A stretch of DNA of 64,000 nt from Sphaerochaeta sp. (GTDB lineage: Bacteria > Spirochaetota > Spirochaetia > Sphaerochaetales > Sphaerochaetaceae). The position numbers and the translations under genes are program-made. The stretch covers positions 51,744-115,743 of the forward strand of contig JAEINL010000002.1 in the NCBI GenBank assembly GCA_016342655.1, in the 5' to 3' direction. The notes under the pieces are model-generated. The model saw only the letters and a list, made by a program, of their open reading frames with translations, did not search any database and was not told the origin of the DNA. Of this stretch, positions 1-8,025 are shown in pieces (the stretch's first letter is position 1; each line of letters begins with the position of its first letter).

Positions 1-44
1 TTCCGGAGATAATGCGACGCCTCGGGCAAAGGAGCAAATCATGA
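1..44 (+). CDS. possible 3' end of an upstream gene (partial)
   Basis: Frame 3 stays open from the window edge and ends in TGA, which overlaps the next gene's ATG as ATGA. This is the usual arrangement of a translationally coupled operon. Only about 13 residues (ending RRLGQRSKS) are visible, too few to name a family. The oxidase frame is also open to the window edge, so this stretch could alternatively be leader sequence. Confidence 0.3.
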   Translation, partial: PEIMRRLGQRSKS

Positions 45-1459
45 GCACTACTTATACACGCCTTACGAAAGGGATTATCGAAGAGCTAGAGAAGATAGTT
101 GGAGCTAGGAACCTGATCACCGATATAGAGAAGATGGAACATTATAGCCATGATGAGACCTCAGTTGAGGAATATGCCCATATGCCGGAGGTGGTGCTTA
201 CTCCTCTTGATGTAGGGCAGGTAGCTGCTATCATGAGACTTGCTACAAAGTACGTAATCCCGGTAACCCCACGCGGGGCCGGCTCGGGGCTTTCTGGAGG
301 AGCTATCCCTTTGTTTGGAGGGATAGTACTCTCCCTTGAGAAGATGAACAGGGTGTTGGAGATCGATGAGGCCAGTCTGACCGTCACCGCCGAAGCAGGC
401 ATTGTGACCAATGAGCTCAATGAACACCTGAAAGGAAAGGGGTTGTTTTTTGCAGGCTACCCCATGAGTCTTGAGACCTGTTTTCTAGGTGGCAACATTG
501 CAGAGAATGCAGGTGGGGGAAAAGCGGTCAAGTATGGTGTAACAGGACGATACGTCCTGGGTCTTGAGGTGGTAACACCCCAGGGGGAGATAGTTGAGCT
601 TGGAGGCAAGGTCACCAAGGATGTCAGCGGCTATGACCTCAAGCAACTGTATATTGGATCAGAGGGTACCTTGGGGGTCATTACAAAGGCGACTATCAGG
701 CTGTTGGGTGTGCCCAATGTTGCTTCTGATCTTTTGGTCCCCTTCAAGAGTGCACAGGATGCGATCTCAGTGGTCCCCCTGATAATGAAAGGTGGCATCG
801 TTCCCACCAGCATTGAGTTCATGGACCGCAGTTCGATAGAGATGACCTGTTCCTACTTGAATGAAAGCCTTCCCTTGGATGGGGTGGGGGCAATGTTGCT
901 CATTGAGATCGACGGTTCTGATGAGCAGCAGGTAGAACGTGAGCTCATTGCAGTTGGCGACCTGTGCATCCAGAGAGGGGCGATGGAGGTCTATATCGCC
1001 GAGGATGCTTCCAACAGGGAAAGGATATGGTCGGTACGAAGGAATATCGCTGAAGCAATCAAGGTGTACAGCCCTGTCCAAAGTCTTGAAGATGTGGTTG
1101 TCCCTATAGGAACTATTCCCAGAGTGCTTCCTGAACTAAAACGGCTTTCGGAGAAGTATGATGTCACCATCCCCTGCTATGGACATGCAGGCGATGGAAA
1201 CCTCCATGCCACGATAGTGAAGAATCCCGAGAGCAGCATGGAAACATGGCAGGACCTTGAACCGAAGATTCTGACAGAGCTCTATGCTTTTGTAGTTGGT
1301 AAGCTTGGAGGAAAGATCAGTGGTGAGCATGGCATTGGGCTGAAGAGAAGAGTGTATCTCAAGAACCTGACACCACCAGCTGAGTACAGGCTCTTTGAGG
1401 CGGTGAAGAAAGCATTGGACCCGGCTGCGATCATGAATCCTGGGAAGATACTTTGGTAG
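41..1459 (+). CDS. FAD-binding oxidase, glycolate oxidase GlcD / D-lactate dehydrogenase family
   Basis: This is a cytoplasmic or membrane-associated flavoprotein expected to oxidise a 2-hydroxy acid such as glycolate or D-lactate. The PCMH-type FAD-binding domain fills roughly residues 45-225, with PRGAGSGLSGG at about 77-87 and GNIAENAGGGKAVKYG following. The C-terminal FAD-linked oxidase domain carries GHAGDGNLHAT and ends with the family signature SGEHGIGLKRR. At 472 aa it is full length for GlcD. The start has AAAGGAG about 6 nt upstream. It probably belongs to an operon beginning outside the window. The substrate cannot be set from sequence; GlcE/GlcF partners or electron-transfer flavoprotein genes would lie upstream if present. 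Confidence 0.9.
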   Translation: MSTTYTRLTKGIIEELEKIVGARNLITDIEKMEHYSHDETSVEEYAHMPEVVLTPLDVGQVAAIMRLATKYVIPVTPRGAGSGLSGGAIPLFGGIVLSLEKMNRVLEIDEASLTVTAEAGIVTNELNEHLKGKGLFFAGYPMSLETCFLGGNIAENAGGGKAVKYGVTGRYVLGLEVVTPQGEIVELGGKVTKDVSGYDLKQLYIGSEGTLGVITKATIRLLGVPNVASDLLVPFKSAQDAISVVPLIMKGGIVPTSIEFMDRSSIEMTCSYLNESLPLDGVGAMLLIEIDGSDEQQVERELIAVGDLCIQRGAMEVYIAEDASNRERIWSVRRNIAEAIKVYSPVQSLEDVVVPIGTIPRVLPELKRLSEKYDVTIPCYGHAGDGNLHATIVKNPESSMETWQDLEPKILTELYAFVVGKLGGKISGEHGIGLKRRVYLKNLTPPAEYRLFEAVKKALDPAAIMNPGKILW

Positions 1460-1480
1460 GCTATCAGTTGTATAGTGATT

Positions 1481-1635
1481 CCCCAACGAAGCGAGAGTAG
1501 CACAAGCATTACCATGCTTCCATTACCGAGCGAGGGCTGGGAAAGCAAGGTGAGATACGTGAGCCCCTTGGCTCGGGAAAGGAGGCAACGCCTCCTCTTT
1601 CCAGGGCTTGCCCTGGGGTATTGATACCTTTCATT
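1481..1635 (+). repeat. dispersed hairpin-rich repeat, copy A
   Basis: About 155 bp starting CCCCAACGAAGCGAGAG and ending GATACCTTTCATT, closely matching copies at 2571-2723, 42083-42204 and (reverse, truncated) 60496-60605. It contains consecutive self-complementary blocks: GAGCC-CCTT-GGCTC, AGGAGGC-AAC-GCCTCCT, CCAGGGC-TT-GCCCTGG and GGTAT-TG-ATACC. It begins about 20 bp after the oxidase stop codon. No transposase is encoded, so it is either a MITE-like non-autonomous element or a REP-like structured repeat. Confidence 0.85.
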
Positions 1636-1767
1636 CCCAAAGTCTTTTCTGGAGATGGTCCCAAAGGGATAACCCAATACAGGGATTAAAGAATTGCAAT
1701 AGTTTTTCAGAAAGAATTATCATGTGTGGACAAAGATGATTCCTGAGTAGTTGTATCTGTCACATTC

Positions 1768-1795
1768 TTGAGTTGTGAAAATATCATGGTATACT
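1768..1795 (+). promoter_or_regulatory. putative sigma70 promoter of the stress protein gene
   Basis: TTGAGT and TATACT are separated by 16 bp, about 100 nt upstream of the start codon. The rest of 1636-1897 shows no gene. Confidence 0.45.
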
Positions 1796-1897
1796 GTATC
1801 TATAGTTCTTTTTCAATTCTGATTGTTAAGGCGTGTTTTGAGGTTTTATTATTTGATACGTTGTTTGATAGAAACATGATTCAAAAAGGGGGAGCCT

Positions 1898-2308
1898 ATG
1901 AAGAACATCCTAGTGCCGCTTGATGGAACGGAGAGAAGTCTCCAATCTGTACAGCTCGTCAAGGAACTTTTTGATCCAAAGGAGGTGAAGATAACGCTTC
2001 TCACGGTACGTGAAGATTACAAATCTCCTGAAGCCCTCTACGAGACGGAGAACGTGGTGAAGGAAACCCTTCCGATGCTGGAATCGGCTGCCAAGCAACT
2101 TGTAGGGTATAGCGTAAAGGAACATGTAGGCTTTGGCCAGGCAGGAGAGACCATACTCGAATATGCAGCGTCAAATGGTATGGATACCATCATCATATCC
2201 CGAGCGACTCATTCAGGATGGTCCATGTTTGTAGGGTCGGTGGCAGTGCACATTGTAAAATATGCAAAATGTATTGTGATCATAGTCCCAGAAAAAGAGA
2301 AGAAGTAG
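1898..2308 (+). CDS. universal stress protein, UspA family
   Basis: This is a 136-residue single-domain Usp protein. It opens with the beta-strand MKNILVPLDGTERS, and the C-terminal half has GMDTIIISRATHSGWSMFVGSVAVHIVKYAKCIVIIVP. That matches the family layout G-2x-G-9x-G(S/T), although the first glycines are not canonical here, so ATP binding is uncertain. The start is well supported by AAAGGGGGAG just upstream. It appears monocistronic, with a promoter at 1768-1795 and a hairpin after the stop. Usp proteins modulate survival under stress; the specific signal is unknown. Confidence 0.88.
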   Translation: MKNILVPLDGTERSLQSVQLVKELFDPKEVKITLLTVREDYKSPEALYETENVVKETLPMLESAAKQLVGYSVKEHVGFGQAGETILEYAASNGMDTIIISRATHSGWSMFVGSVAVHIVKYAKCIVIIVPEKEKK

Positions 2309-2324
2309 GACGCGATACATACAT

Positions 2325-2347
2325 AGGGGCAATGATTCGCTGCCCCT
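2325..2347 (+). terminator. hairpin after usp gene, possible terminator
   Basis: AGGGGCA and TGCCCCT pair across a 9-nt loop, 16 nt after the stop. The T-run is poor, so termination is only likely. Between here and 2472 nothing else is recognised. Confidence 0.4.
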
Positions 2348-2472
2348 TCCATAGGACTATACTATCTATGGTGATACCTGAAAATACGTAATGCGTGTTT
2401 CCCAATTCCATGAAAAATTGGGGGTAAGCTATAGACTGAATTTCTTGATTTTTGTACATAGAAGGCCAGTGG

Positions 2473-3797
2473 TCATCCAGCCGCTGGCAACCCATGCTTG
2501 AGCCGTCTTTTGCGTAGCTCCCTTTCAACCAACCTGGGGATGTCATCCCTCAGGTCCTTTGCCTTCATTCCCCAACGAAGCGAGAGTAGTGGAAGCATTA
2601 CCATGTTTCCATTACCGAGCGAGTGCTGGGAAAGCAAGGTGAGATACCCCGCCCCTTGGGGCGGAAAAGGAGGCAACGCCTCCTCTTTCCAGGGCTTGCC
2701 CTGGGGTATTGATACCTTTCATTACCCCGAAAATATAGAAGAGCTTCTGCACCTCCAGGGTCAGTTCACACCATTGTCCCTTTTCAAAGGTCTTGCCCTT
2801 TGGCTTCCTCCACTTTGCAGAGAAGATCTTATCCCTCAGGTCGTTGAAAGAGTACTTGTCAAACAGGAGGTACTCGTCCATTCTCCTACGGATCCACATC
2901 TCCAGGATGGTGGTGATGTAGACAAGGAATATCTTGCTTTTGAGATGTTCCTCAAGGCTGTGCCTGGGCCTTCTCATCCTGGTCTTATAGCACTCGTAGT
3001 CCTTCTCGATATAGTCCCTATTCCTGACCAGACCAAGGACCTTCTCACAACTGAGGCCTACAGGGCCAAGGAAGCCGAAGAAGCCGCACTCCTTCATCTT
3101 GTCCCTTTGCGCCTCCTTATTGTCGGCTATACCCACGAACTTGCCTTCTGCATCATACTCAAGCTCAAAGTACTTGCCGTAGGAGTTGCCTTTCTTATAG
3201 AGGCTCCTGTCTGACTCAAGGGCCTCCTTCATTTTCACAAACTTGCGGGCATGCCGCTGCTGGTCCTCTGCCTGTTTCTGCGAATCATGAAAAAGGTAGA
3301 GTGCAAGCTCATGGCGGTTAGGACCCCTGCCCCTTCTGGAGGCAGCAATGCCAATTGGCCTTGACCAGGCATGCATGCTGATGGAAGGGTAGAAGTTTTC
3401 AGTATCAAGGATTACATCATACGCCTCCCTGATGGCTTCCTTATAATAGGGGGCTGTCAGGGGCATGCCCATGATGAACTGGAAGCCGCTGCGGAGCAGC
3501 ATCACAATATTTGCCAGACTGTAGAACCCCCTGTCCATGAGCAGGATCGTCCCCTTGCGGAACTCAGCGACCTTGAGCTCCGCAAGGGTGACCTTAAGGA
3601 CATTCTTGTCGGAACAGTTGCCTTGGAGGGAGCGGAAGTACAAGGGGATGCCGGTAACGGCATCACAGATCATCAGCAGGTTGACCTGGGCCATGTCATC
3701 ATTCTCCTTGTTCTTGCCGAATTTCGCTGCCTCCAGCATTGCCGAGAAAGTTGAAATTGAGGTCGTAAAATTCCGATATCGTAATGTTACGACGAAT
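2473..3797 (-). pseudogene. IS1634/IS4-type DDE transposase, N-truncated, frameshifted and interrupted by repeat copy B
   Basis: The long fragment (ORF 2612-3739) carries transposase core motifs: AKFGKNKEND, GIPLYFRSLQGNCSDKN, a second-aspartate block ILLMDRGFYS, and the C-terminal NRDYIEKDYECYK. The true C-terminus (MKAKDLRDDIPRLVERELRKRR) lies beyond repeat copy B in ORF 2473-2676. Upstream of ORF 2612-3739, FYDL is in one frame and SISTFSAMLEAAKFG in another, a one-base frameshift close to the expected first catalytic Asp. The normal N-terminal ~150 residues are absent. The peptide GINTPGQALERGGV at the ORF's end is translated repeat, not transposase. No functional product is expected. Confidence 0.85.
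2571..2723 (+). repeat. dispersed hairpin-rich repeat, copy B, inside the transposase pseudogene
   Basis: This copy is 153 bp including one TTCATT. TTCATT occurs directly on both sides (2565-2570 and 2718-2723). Removing the element and one TTCATT joins ...FGV to MKAKDL in the same frame, so it entered an already existing gene. Its first hairpin is CCGCCCC-TT-GGGGCGG, where copy A has GAGCC-CCTT-GGCTC. Both arms have changed together. Confidence 0.9.
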
Positions 3798-3806
3798 CAA
3801 ATTTGA

Positions 3807-4151
3807 CAAACATGAATTTTCTGCAACCAAAGGTCATTAGTGCAGGCTTGAGGCGTTTTAACACATATCTGGATTGTCTATCGAACTTAAGAATAATTCA
3901 GAAGTAAACTAAGATGAATAAAAATCAACTTATATCTGTTTAAAAATACATAATATTAGAGATTAATCTATATGTCTCATTGGACTAGTTAGAAAGAAAT
4001 ACGTTGCAAAATGTTGCAATTATATACATTACAAAAAAATTGGGCTGGATTAGTGTTATTTTTCTTGACTTACATAATAGGTGTCCTTAGAATAAACAAA
4101 GTTGACTGAAAGGAAACGATGTAACTCTTAAAACAACAAAAGGAGAAGTTT
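3807..4151. other. AT-rich intergenic region with symporter promoter
   Basis: No open gene is seen. Two direct GTTGCAA repeats 10 bp apart lie near 4003-4019 and could be a regulator site. The promoter at 4065-4093 is listed separately. Confidence 0.5.
4065..4093 (+). promoter_or_regulatory. sigma70 promoter for the symporter-hydrolase operon
   Basis: TTGACT, a 17-bp spacer and TAGAAT give a good consensus match, about 60 nt upstream of the symporter start codon. Confidence 0.6.
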
Positions 4152-5549
4152 ATGGTTTTTTTTGAAGCTTTTTTTAATGGATTGAAATGGTTGATAGGTC
4201 AGTTGTGGGGCCCCCCAATGATGATACTTCTTATTGGTACAGGTCTTTATTTATCGATTATCACAAGATTTTTTCAGTTTAGGAAACTCGGATATATTCT
4301 TAAGAATACATTTGGAAAGATTTTCGAGAAAGAGAATAAGAGCCTAGCGGGTGTAATGACCCCCTTTCAAGCGGTCAGCACTGCTTTGGCAGGTACTGTA
4401 GGTACTGCAAACATTGCCGGAGTTGCTGCAGCTATTGCAATTGGAGGTCCGGGAGCATTGTTTTGGATGTGGGTCGTCGCATTGGTTGGAATGATGACCA
4501 AGCTGGTTGAAATCTCTCTTGCAGTACACTTTAGGGAAGTTCGTGAAGATGGTTCTGTATATGGTGGACCCATGTTCTACTTGAGTAAAGGACTCGGGAA
4601 AATTGGTAAACCTCTTGCAATCCTCCATGCAGTGGCAGTTCTTATCGGAGGCTTAGTAACAGCTGCACTGTTACAGCCGCATACAGCTGCAGCCGCACTT
4701 GAAGGAAGCCTGGGAATCAACCCGTACATCACAACTGTGGTGTTAGCTATCTTAACCGGACTGGTGATCATTGGTGGATTTCGGTCGATCGGGAAGTTCT
4801 GCGAGAAGCTCGTTCCATTCATGGCTGTATTTTATGGTCTCGGTGCTATAGTTATCATAATCATGAACTTCTCCGGAATCCCTCATGCATTCTATCTTAT
4901 ATTCAAATATGCATTTGCTCCGGTACCTGCAATCGGAGGTTTCGCAGGGGCTTCAATTATTATGATAGTCCAGAAAGGGATGGCACGAGGGATGTTCTCT
5001 AATGAAGCAGGGATGGGATCTGCTCCTATGGTCCATGCAACAGCGAAAACTGACCATCCAGTCAGACAGGGACTGTGGGGATCCTTTGAAGTATTTGTTG
5101 ATACGATTATTCTCTGCTCACTGACAGGGCTTGCTATCCTTACAACTGGTGTATGGGATTCAGGACTGACTGGGATAAATCTTACTATTAAGGCTTTTGA
5201 AGTAGGCCTTCCTGGAAGTGTTGCATCATTTTTAGTCATGTCAGGGATTGTACTCTTTGCATTCTCTACACAGGTCGGATGGTTTGTGAATTACCAAACA
5301 GCAGCATTCTATTTGTTTGGCGAGAAAGGTGCCAAATACCTCAAATGGGTATATCTCCTTCCTGGTATAATTTTTGCAGGTCAGGGTGCTAATGCGGTAT
5401 GGCTCTTTGGAGACCTTGCCTGTGGTATCATGGGAATCCCGAATCTTATTGGACTCCTATTATTAAGCAAAGTCTTCATGGAGCTTTATCAGGATTTTAT
5501 CAAGAAAGAGGGTCTTGATAAAAAACACAAATTTGTAGCTAAAGGTTAG
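4152..5549 (+). CDS. sodium:alanine/glycine symporter (AGCS family)
   Basis: This is an inner-membrane Na+-coupled amino-acid importer of 465 residues with about 11 hydrophobic segments. Family motifs include the early GTGLYLSI segment, TALAGTVGTANIAGVA (residues ~79-94, substrate/Na+ site region) and the signature GMARGMFSNEAGMGSAPMVHA. The start has AGGAGAAG at proper spacing. The downstream hydrolase gene follows after about 23 nt, so import and breakdown of an amino compound are probably co-expressed. Control may come from the cupin-HTH gene at 7317. The exact substrate is not deducible; alanine, glycine or a related amino acid is the family default. Confidence 0.93.
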   Translation: MVFFEAFFNGLKWLIGQLWGPPMMILLIGTGLYLSIITRFFQFRKLGYILKNTFGKIFEKENKSLAGVMTPFQAVSTALAGTVGTANIAGVAAAIAIGGPGALFWMWVVALVGMMTKLVEISLAVHFREVREDGSVYGGPMFYLSKGLGKIGKPLAILHAVAVLIGGLVTAALLQPHTAAAALEGSLGINPYITTVVLAILTGLVIIGGFRSIGKFCEKLVPFMAVFYGLGAIVIIIMNFSGIPHAFYLIFKYAFAPVPAIGGFAGASIIMIVQKGMARGMFSNEAGMGSAPMVHATAKTDHPVRQGLWGSFEVFVDTIILCSLTGLAILTTGVWDSGLTGINLTIKAFEVGLPGSVASFLVMSGIVLFAFSTQVGWFVNYQTAAFYLFGEKGAKYLKWVYLLPGIIFAGQGANAVWLFGDLACGIMGIPNLIGLLLLSKVFMELYQDFIKKEGLDKKHKFVAKG

Positions 5550-5572
5550 AAATTGAGGATATGAGGAAAACA

Positions 5573-6733
5573 ATGAAAGATATTACTGATACTGAATTGA
5601 TAAATATATGCAGAGATATGATCAAAGAATCAAGCATTTCCGGCACTGAGAAGCAAGTTGTCGCAGTGGTAGAAAGATGGATGAAGACCCTTGGGTTTGA
5701 TGAAGTGAATATTGATAAATATGGGAGTATCATCGGAAAGATAAAAGGGACTGGAAATGGTCCGGCAGTAGTACTTGACGGTCATGTCGATACAGTGGGT
5801 ATTGGAGATTCTTCCCTTTGGACACACGATCCGTTTGGTGCAGAGATTGTTGATGGTAAGATATTTGGAAGAGGCACCTCTGATATGAAAGGCGCTTTGG
5901 CTGCTATGATCTATGCAGCTTCCCGGTTCACGGAAGACAGACTTCCTGGAGACCTCTATGTGACCGGAACAGTCCATGAGGAGATGTTTGAAGGTGTTTC
6001 GCTTGATCATATCCTGGAAAGTATCCCGGTAGATTATGTGATTATAGGAGAGGCTTCTTCTCTGAATTTGAAGATTGGTCAGAGAGGGAGAGCTGAGATA
6101 TGCGTGAAAACACATGGCAAGAGCTGCCACTCCTCTAATCCTCAGTTCGGTAAGAATGCAGTCTATCTGATGCTGAAGGCTCTTTCAGAGATATCAACCC
6201 TAGAGCTACCCTCAGATAAACATCTGGGTTCAGGCATTATGGAACTCACTGATATAATCTCGAAACCATATCCCGGTGCCTCAGTAGTCCCATATGAGTG
6301 TACGGTCACGTTCGATCGGAGACTCATTGAAGGGGAGACCGCTGAACAGGTAATAGCTGAAGTGAGAGGTTCGATCACTTCACTGACAGATGACGAAGTC
6401 GAAGTCTATATTTCGGCAGGTAAAGCAGAGTGTCATACCGGTCAAGAGATAACAGCAAATCGATTTTTCCCTGCCTGGTACTTTCCTGAAGATTCAGACT
6501 TTGTGAAAAAGGTTTATGAAGGACTTCAAGAAGCAGGAATTCCTGCTAAACTGCAGACATATTCATTTTGTACGAATGGATCTGCAAGTGCAGGACTCAG
6601 AGGTATTCCTACTTTAGGATTCGGCCCCTCAGTTGAGAATCAGGTACATGTGAGTGATGAGTATATTGAGATCACTCAACTAATACAGGCATCAAAGGGA
6701 TACTGTGCCATTATTTCCTCTTTGATGAGATAG
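5573..6733 (+). CDS. ygeY: YgeY-family M20 metallohydrolase
   Basis: This is a cytoplasmic, probably zinc-dependent M20 peptidase/deacylase of the YgeY type. Metal-site motifs are LDGHVDTVG (~residues 70), GRGTSDMKGALAA (~104-116), the acidic VHEEMFEG (~141) and IIGEASSLNLKIGQRGRAE. A dimerisation domain follows, and the C-terminal metal-binding part is TYSFCTNGSASAGLRGIPTLGFGP. The ORF track starts at 5561, but the ATG at 5573 has AGGA at 5-nt spacing whereas the first ATG has GAGG only 2 nt away. YgeY relatives are linked to selenium-dependent hydroxylase loci, though none is visible here. It is co-transcribed with the symporter and ends at a strong terminator. Confidence 0.85.
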   Translation: MKDITDTELINICRDMIKESSISGTEKQVVAVVERWMKTLGFDEVNIDKYGSIIGKIKGTGNGPAVVLDGHVDTVGIGDSSLWTHDPFGAEIVDGKIFGRGTSDMKGALAAMIYAASRFTEDRLPGDLYVTGTVHEEMFEGVSLDHILESIPVDYVIIGEASSLNLKIGQRGRAEICVKTHGKSCHSSNPQFGKNAVYLMLKALSEISTLELPSDKHLGSGIMELTDIISKPYPGASVVPYECTVTFDRRLIEGETAEQVIAEVRGSITSLTDDEVEVYISAGKAECHTGQEITANRFFPAWYFPEDSDFVKKVYEGLQEAGIPAKLQTYSFCTNGSASAGLRGIPTLGFGPSVENQVHVSDEYIEITQLIQASKGYCAIISSLMR

Positions 6734-6755
6734 TTCTCACAATAGGATTTCATTC

Positions 6756-6785
6756 CAGCCGCCGTTAGGCGGCTGTTCTTTTCTT
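6756..6785 (+). terminator. rho-independent terminator
   Basis: CAGCCGCC-GTTA-GGCGGCTG is a perfect 8-bp stem followed by TTCTTTTCTT, 22 nt after the hydrolase stop. From here to 7077 no gene is seen. Confidence 0.88.
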
Positions 6786-7077
6786 CCACACTTCAAGAAA
6801 TTGTTTGTAAAGAGGCCGGGATAGGGCGTATTGTCCCTCAATTACCGGTTCAGCTTAAAGCTGTCACCAAAAATTTGTATGAAAACATTCCTCTGTGTAT
6901 CCAAGTGTATTATTTCAATTTCCGCAGGAGAATTGGTATAATTGCCCTCCAGTATAAACGATTATTCATCCCATTCTTTGAACTTGAAAACTTTTCAGTT
7001 CTTAAATCATGATATAGATTTCAACCAAATTTTAAGAAAAATATGAACTTGTGTAGTTAGCGAGAAAGATATACAAT

Positions 7078-7275
7078 ATGTTACTTATTGAACCAGTAAT
7101 AAAGACTTATCAGTTCTGTACCGATGGGAGTGAATGTGCTGGGAAAAGAAACATCCCAACAATTGGAATTGGACCAGGAAGATATGATATGGCTCATGTA
7201 GTTGATGAGAACATAGAGATTGAGAAAATTGTAACAGCTGCAAAAATATACAGTTACCTAGCAAAAGAATATTAA
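7078..7275 (+). pseudogene. C-terminal remnant of a second YgeY-like hydrolase
   Basis: The 65-residue reading frame (YQFCTDGSECAGKRNIPTIG) lines up with the end of the intact enzyme (YSFCTNGSASAGLRGIPTLG) and continues to the normal C-terminus, through MAHVVDENIEIEKI against VHVSDEYIEITQL. The catalytic N-terminal three quarters are missing and no ribosome site precedes it. It diverges clearly from the intact copy, so it is an older paralogue or a separately acquired gene rather than a fresh duplication. Confidence 0.8.
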
Positions 7276-7316
7276 GAATAACTAAACATGAATAATAGGA
7301 GCGTTACAAATAAGTA

Positions 7317-7856
7317 ATGGATGCAATAACAATTGGCCTACATATAAAGAAAATTAGATTACAACAGAAGAGAACTCAACAAGAGCTAGCCGATTTCTGT
7401 GGGTTTACAAAGAGTCATCTTTCAAAGATTGAAAGTGGAAAGGTGATGCCTTCCATTGGGGTGCTTGCAAAAATTGCAGAGGCCTTACAGAAAAAAATAT
7501 CCTTTCTTCTTGATGAAGAGAATCATAAGGATATTACCTATGATTCGAAAGTTGAAATCCAGACTAAGATGATCAAGACTTCCAAAGGATACTCAATCTA
7601 TCCATTTGCTTCCGCTCAAGAAGATAAGATTATGCAACCCTTTCTCTTTGAAACTCATAAGGAAGACCATAAGATTCATTCTACAATCCATGAAGGAGAG
7701 GAGTTTTTCTATATTCTTGAAGGGGAAATGATTCTGAAGATAGGCACCGAAGAGTACCATTTATGTGAAGGCGATGGATTATATTTTGATGCACGGTTAG
7801 AGCATGAAACTAGACCTCTTACTGAGACTGTCAGAGTCTTGGATATCATCTCTTAG
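7317..7856 (+). CDS. XRE-family HTH regulator with C-terminal cupin sensor domain
   Basis: This is a 179-residue transcription regulator. Residues ~7-62 form the helix-turn-helix (RLQQKRTQQELADFCGFTKSHLSKIESGKVMPS). Residues ~105-178 form a cupin_2 barrel with EGEEFFYILEGEMILKIG and EYHLCEGDGLYFDARLEHE, a small-ligand sensor. Proteins of this build often control neighbouring amino-acid, polyamine or related catabolic genes, so the symporter-hydrolase operon is the natural target; that is inference. The ATG at 7317 is fixed by an in-frame stop just upstream. The nearest GGAG is about 13 nt away, so initiation may be weak. Confidence 0.88.
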   Translation: MDAITIGLHIKKIRLQQKRTQQELADFCGFTKSHLSKIESGKVMPSIGVLAKIAEALQKKISFLLDEENHKDITYDSKVEIQTKMIKTSKGYSIYPFASAQEDKIMQPFLFETHKEDHKIHSTIHEGEEFFYILEGEMILKIGTEEYHLCEGDGLYFDARLEHETRPLTETVRVLDIIS

Positions 7857-7969
7857 GATTTGTAATCACACGTCCGTACAATACTAAACAAAACCAAGGC
7901 TTTCAGCTCAGGTTTGTGAATTGTTTGCCTTCTGTTCAATCGTAATCTCGGCCATAGGAATTTACAGAA

Positions 7970-7996
7970 ATTATTGTATGTAATTGCTACAATAAT
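7970..7996. promoter_or_regulatory. inverted repeat between convergent genes
   Basis: ATTATTGTA and TACAATAAT form a perfect 9-bp inverted repeat with 9 nt between. There is no GC-rich stem or T-run, so it looks more like an operator or weak bidirectional hairpin than a normal terminator. Confidence 0.4.
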
Positions 7997-8025
7997 CTGT
8001 AGTACTATGAGAAAATGTCGCTATT

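Noticed and set aside
1282-1677. Small ORFs with GN(G)xMVMLxLLSLRWG-type peptides (also at 2473, 42055, 60445)
   Set aside because: They are translations of the dispersed repeat; recurrence reflects the repeat, not a protein family.
2498-3214. 238-aa plus-strand ORF over the transposase
   Set aside because: It is the antisense shadow of the transposase pseudogene and runs through repeat copy B; no ribosome site or protein-like composition.
3807-4151. Glycine riboswitch before the AGCS symporter
   Set aside because: None of the conserved glycine-aptamer blocks can be found; only an ordinary promoter and short repeats.
5573-6733. Selenocysteine in the YgeY-type enzyme
   Set aside because: The frame has no internal TGA and its Cys residues are encoded normally; no SECIS-like need is apparent.
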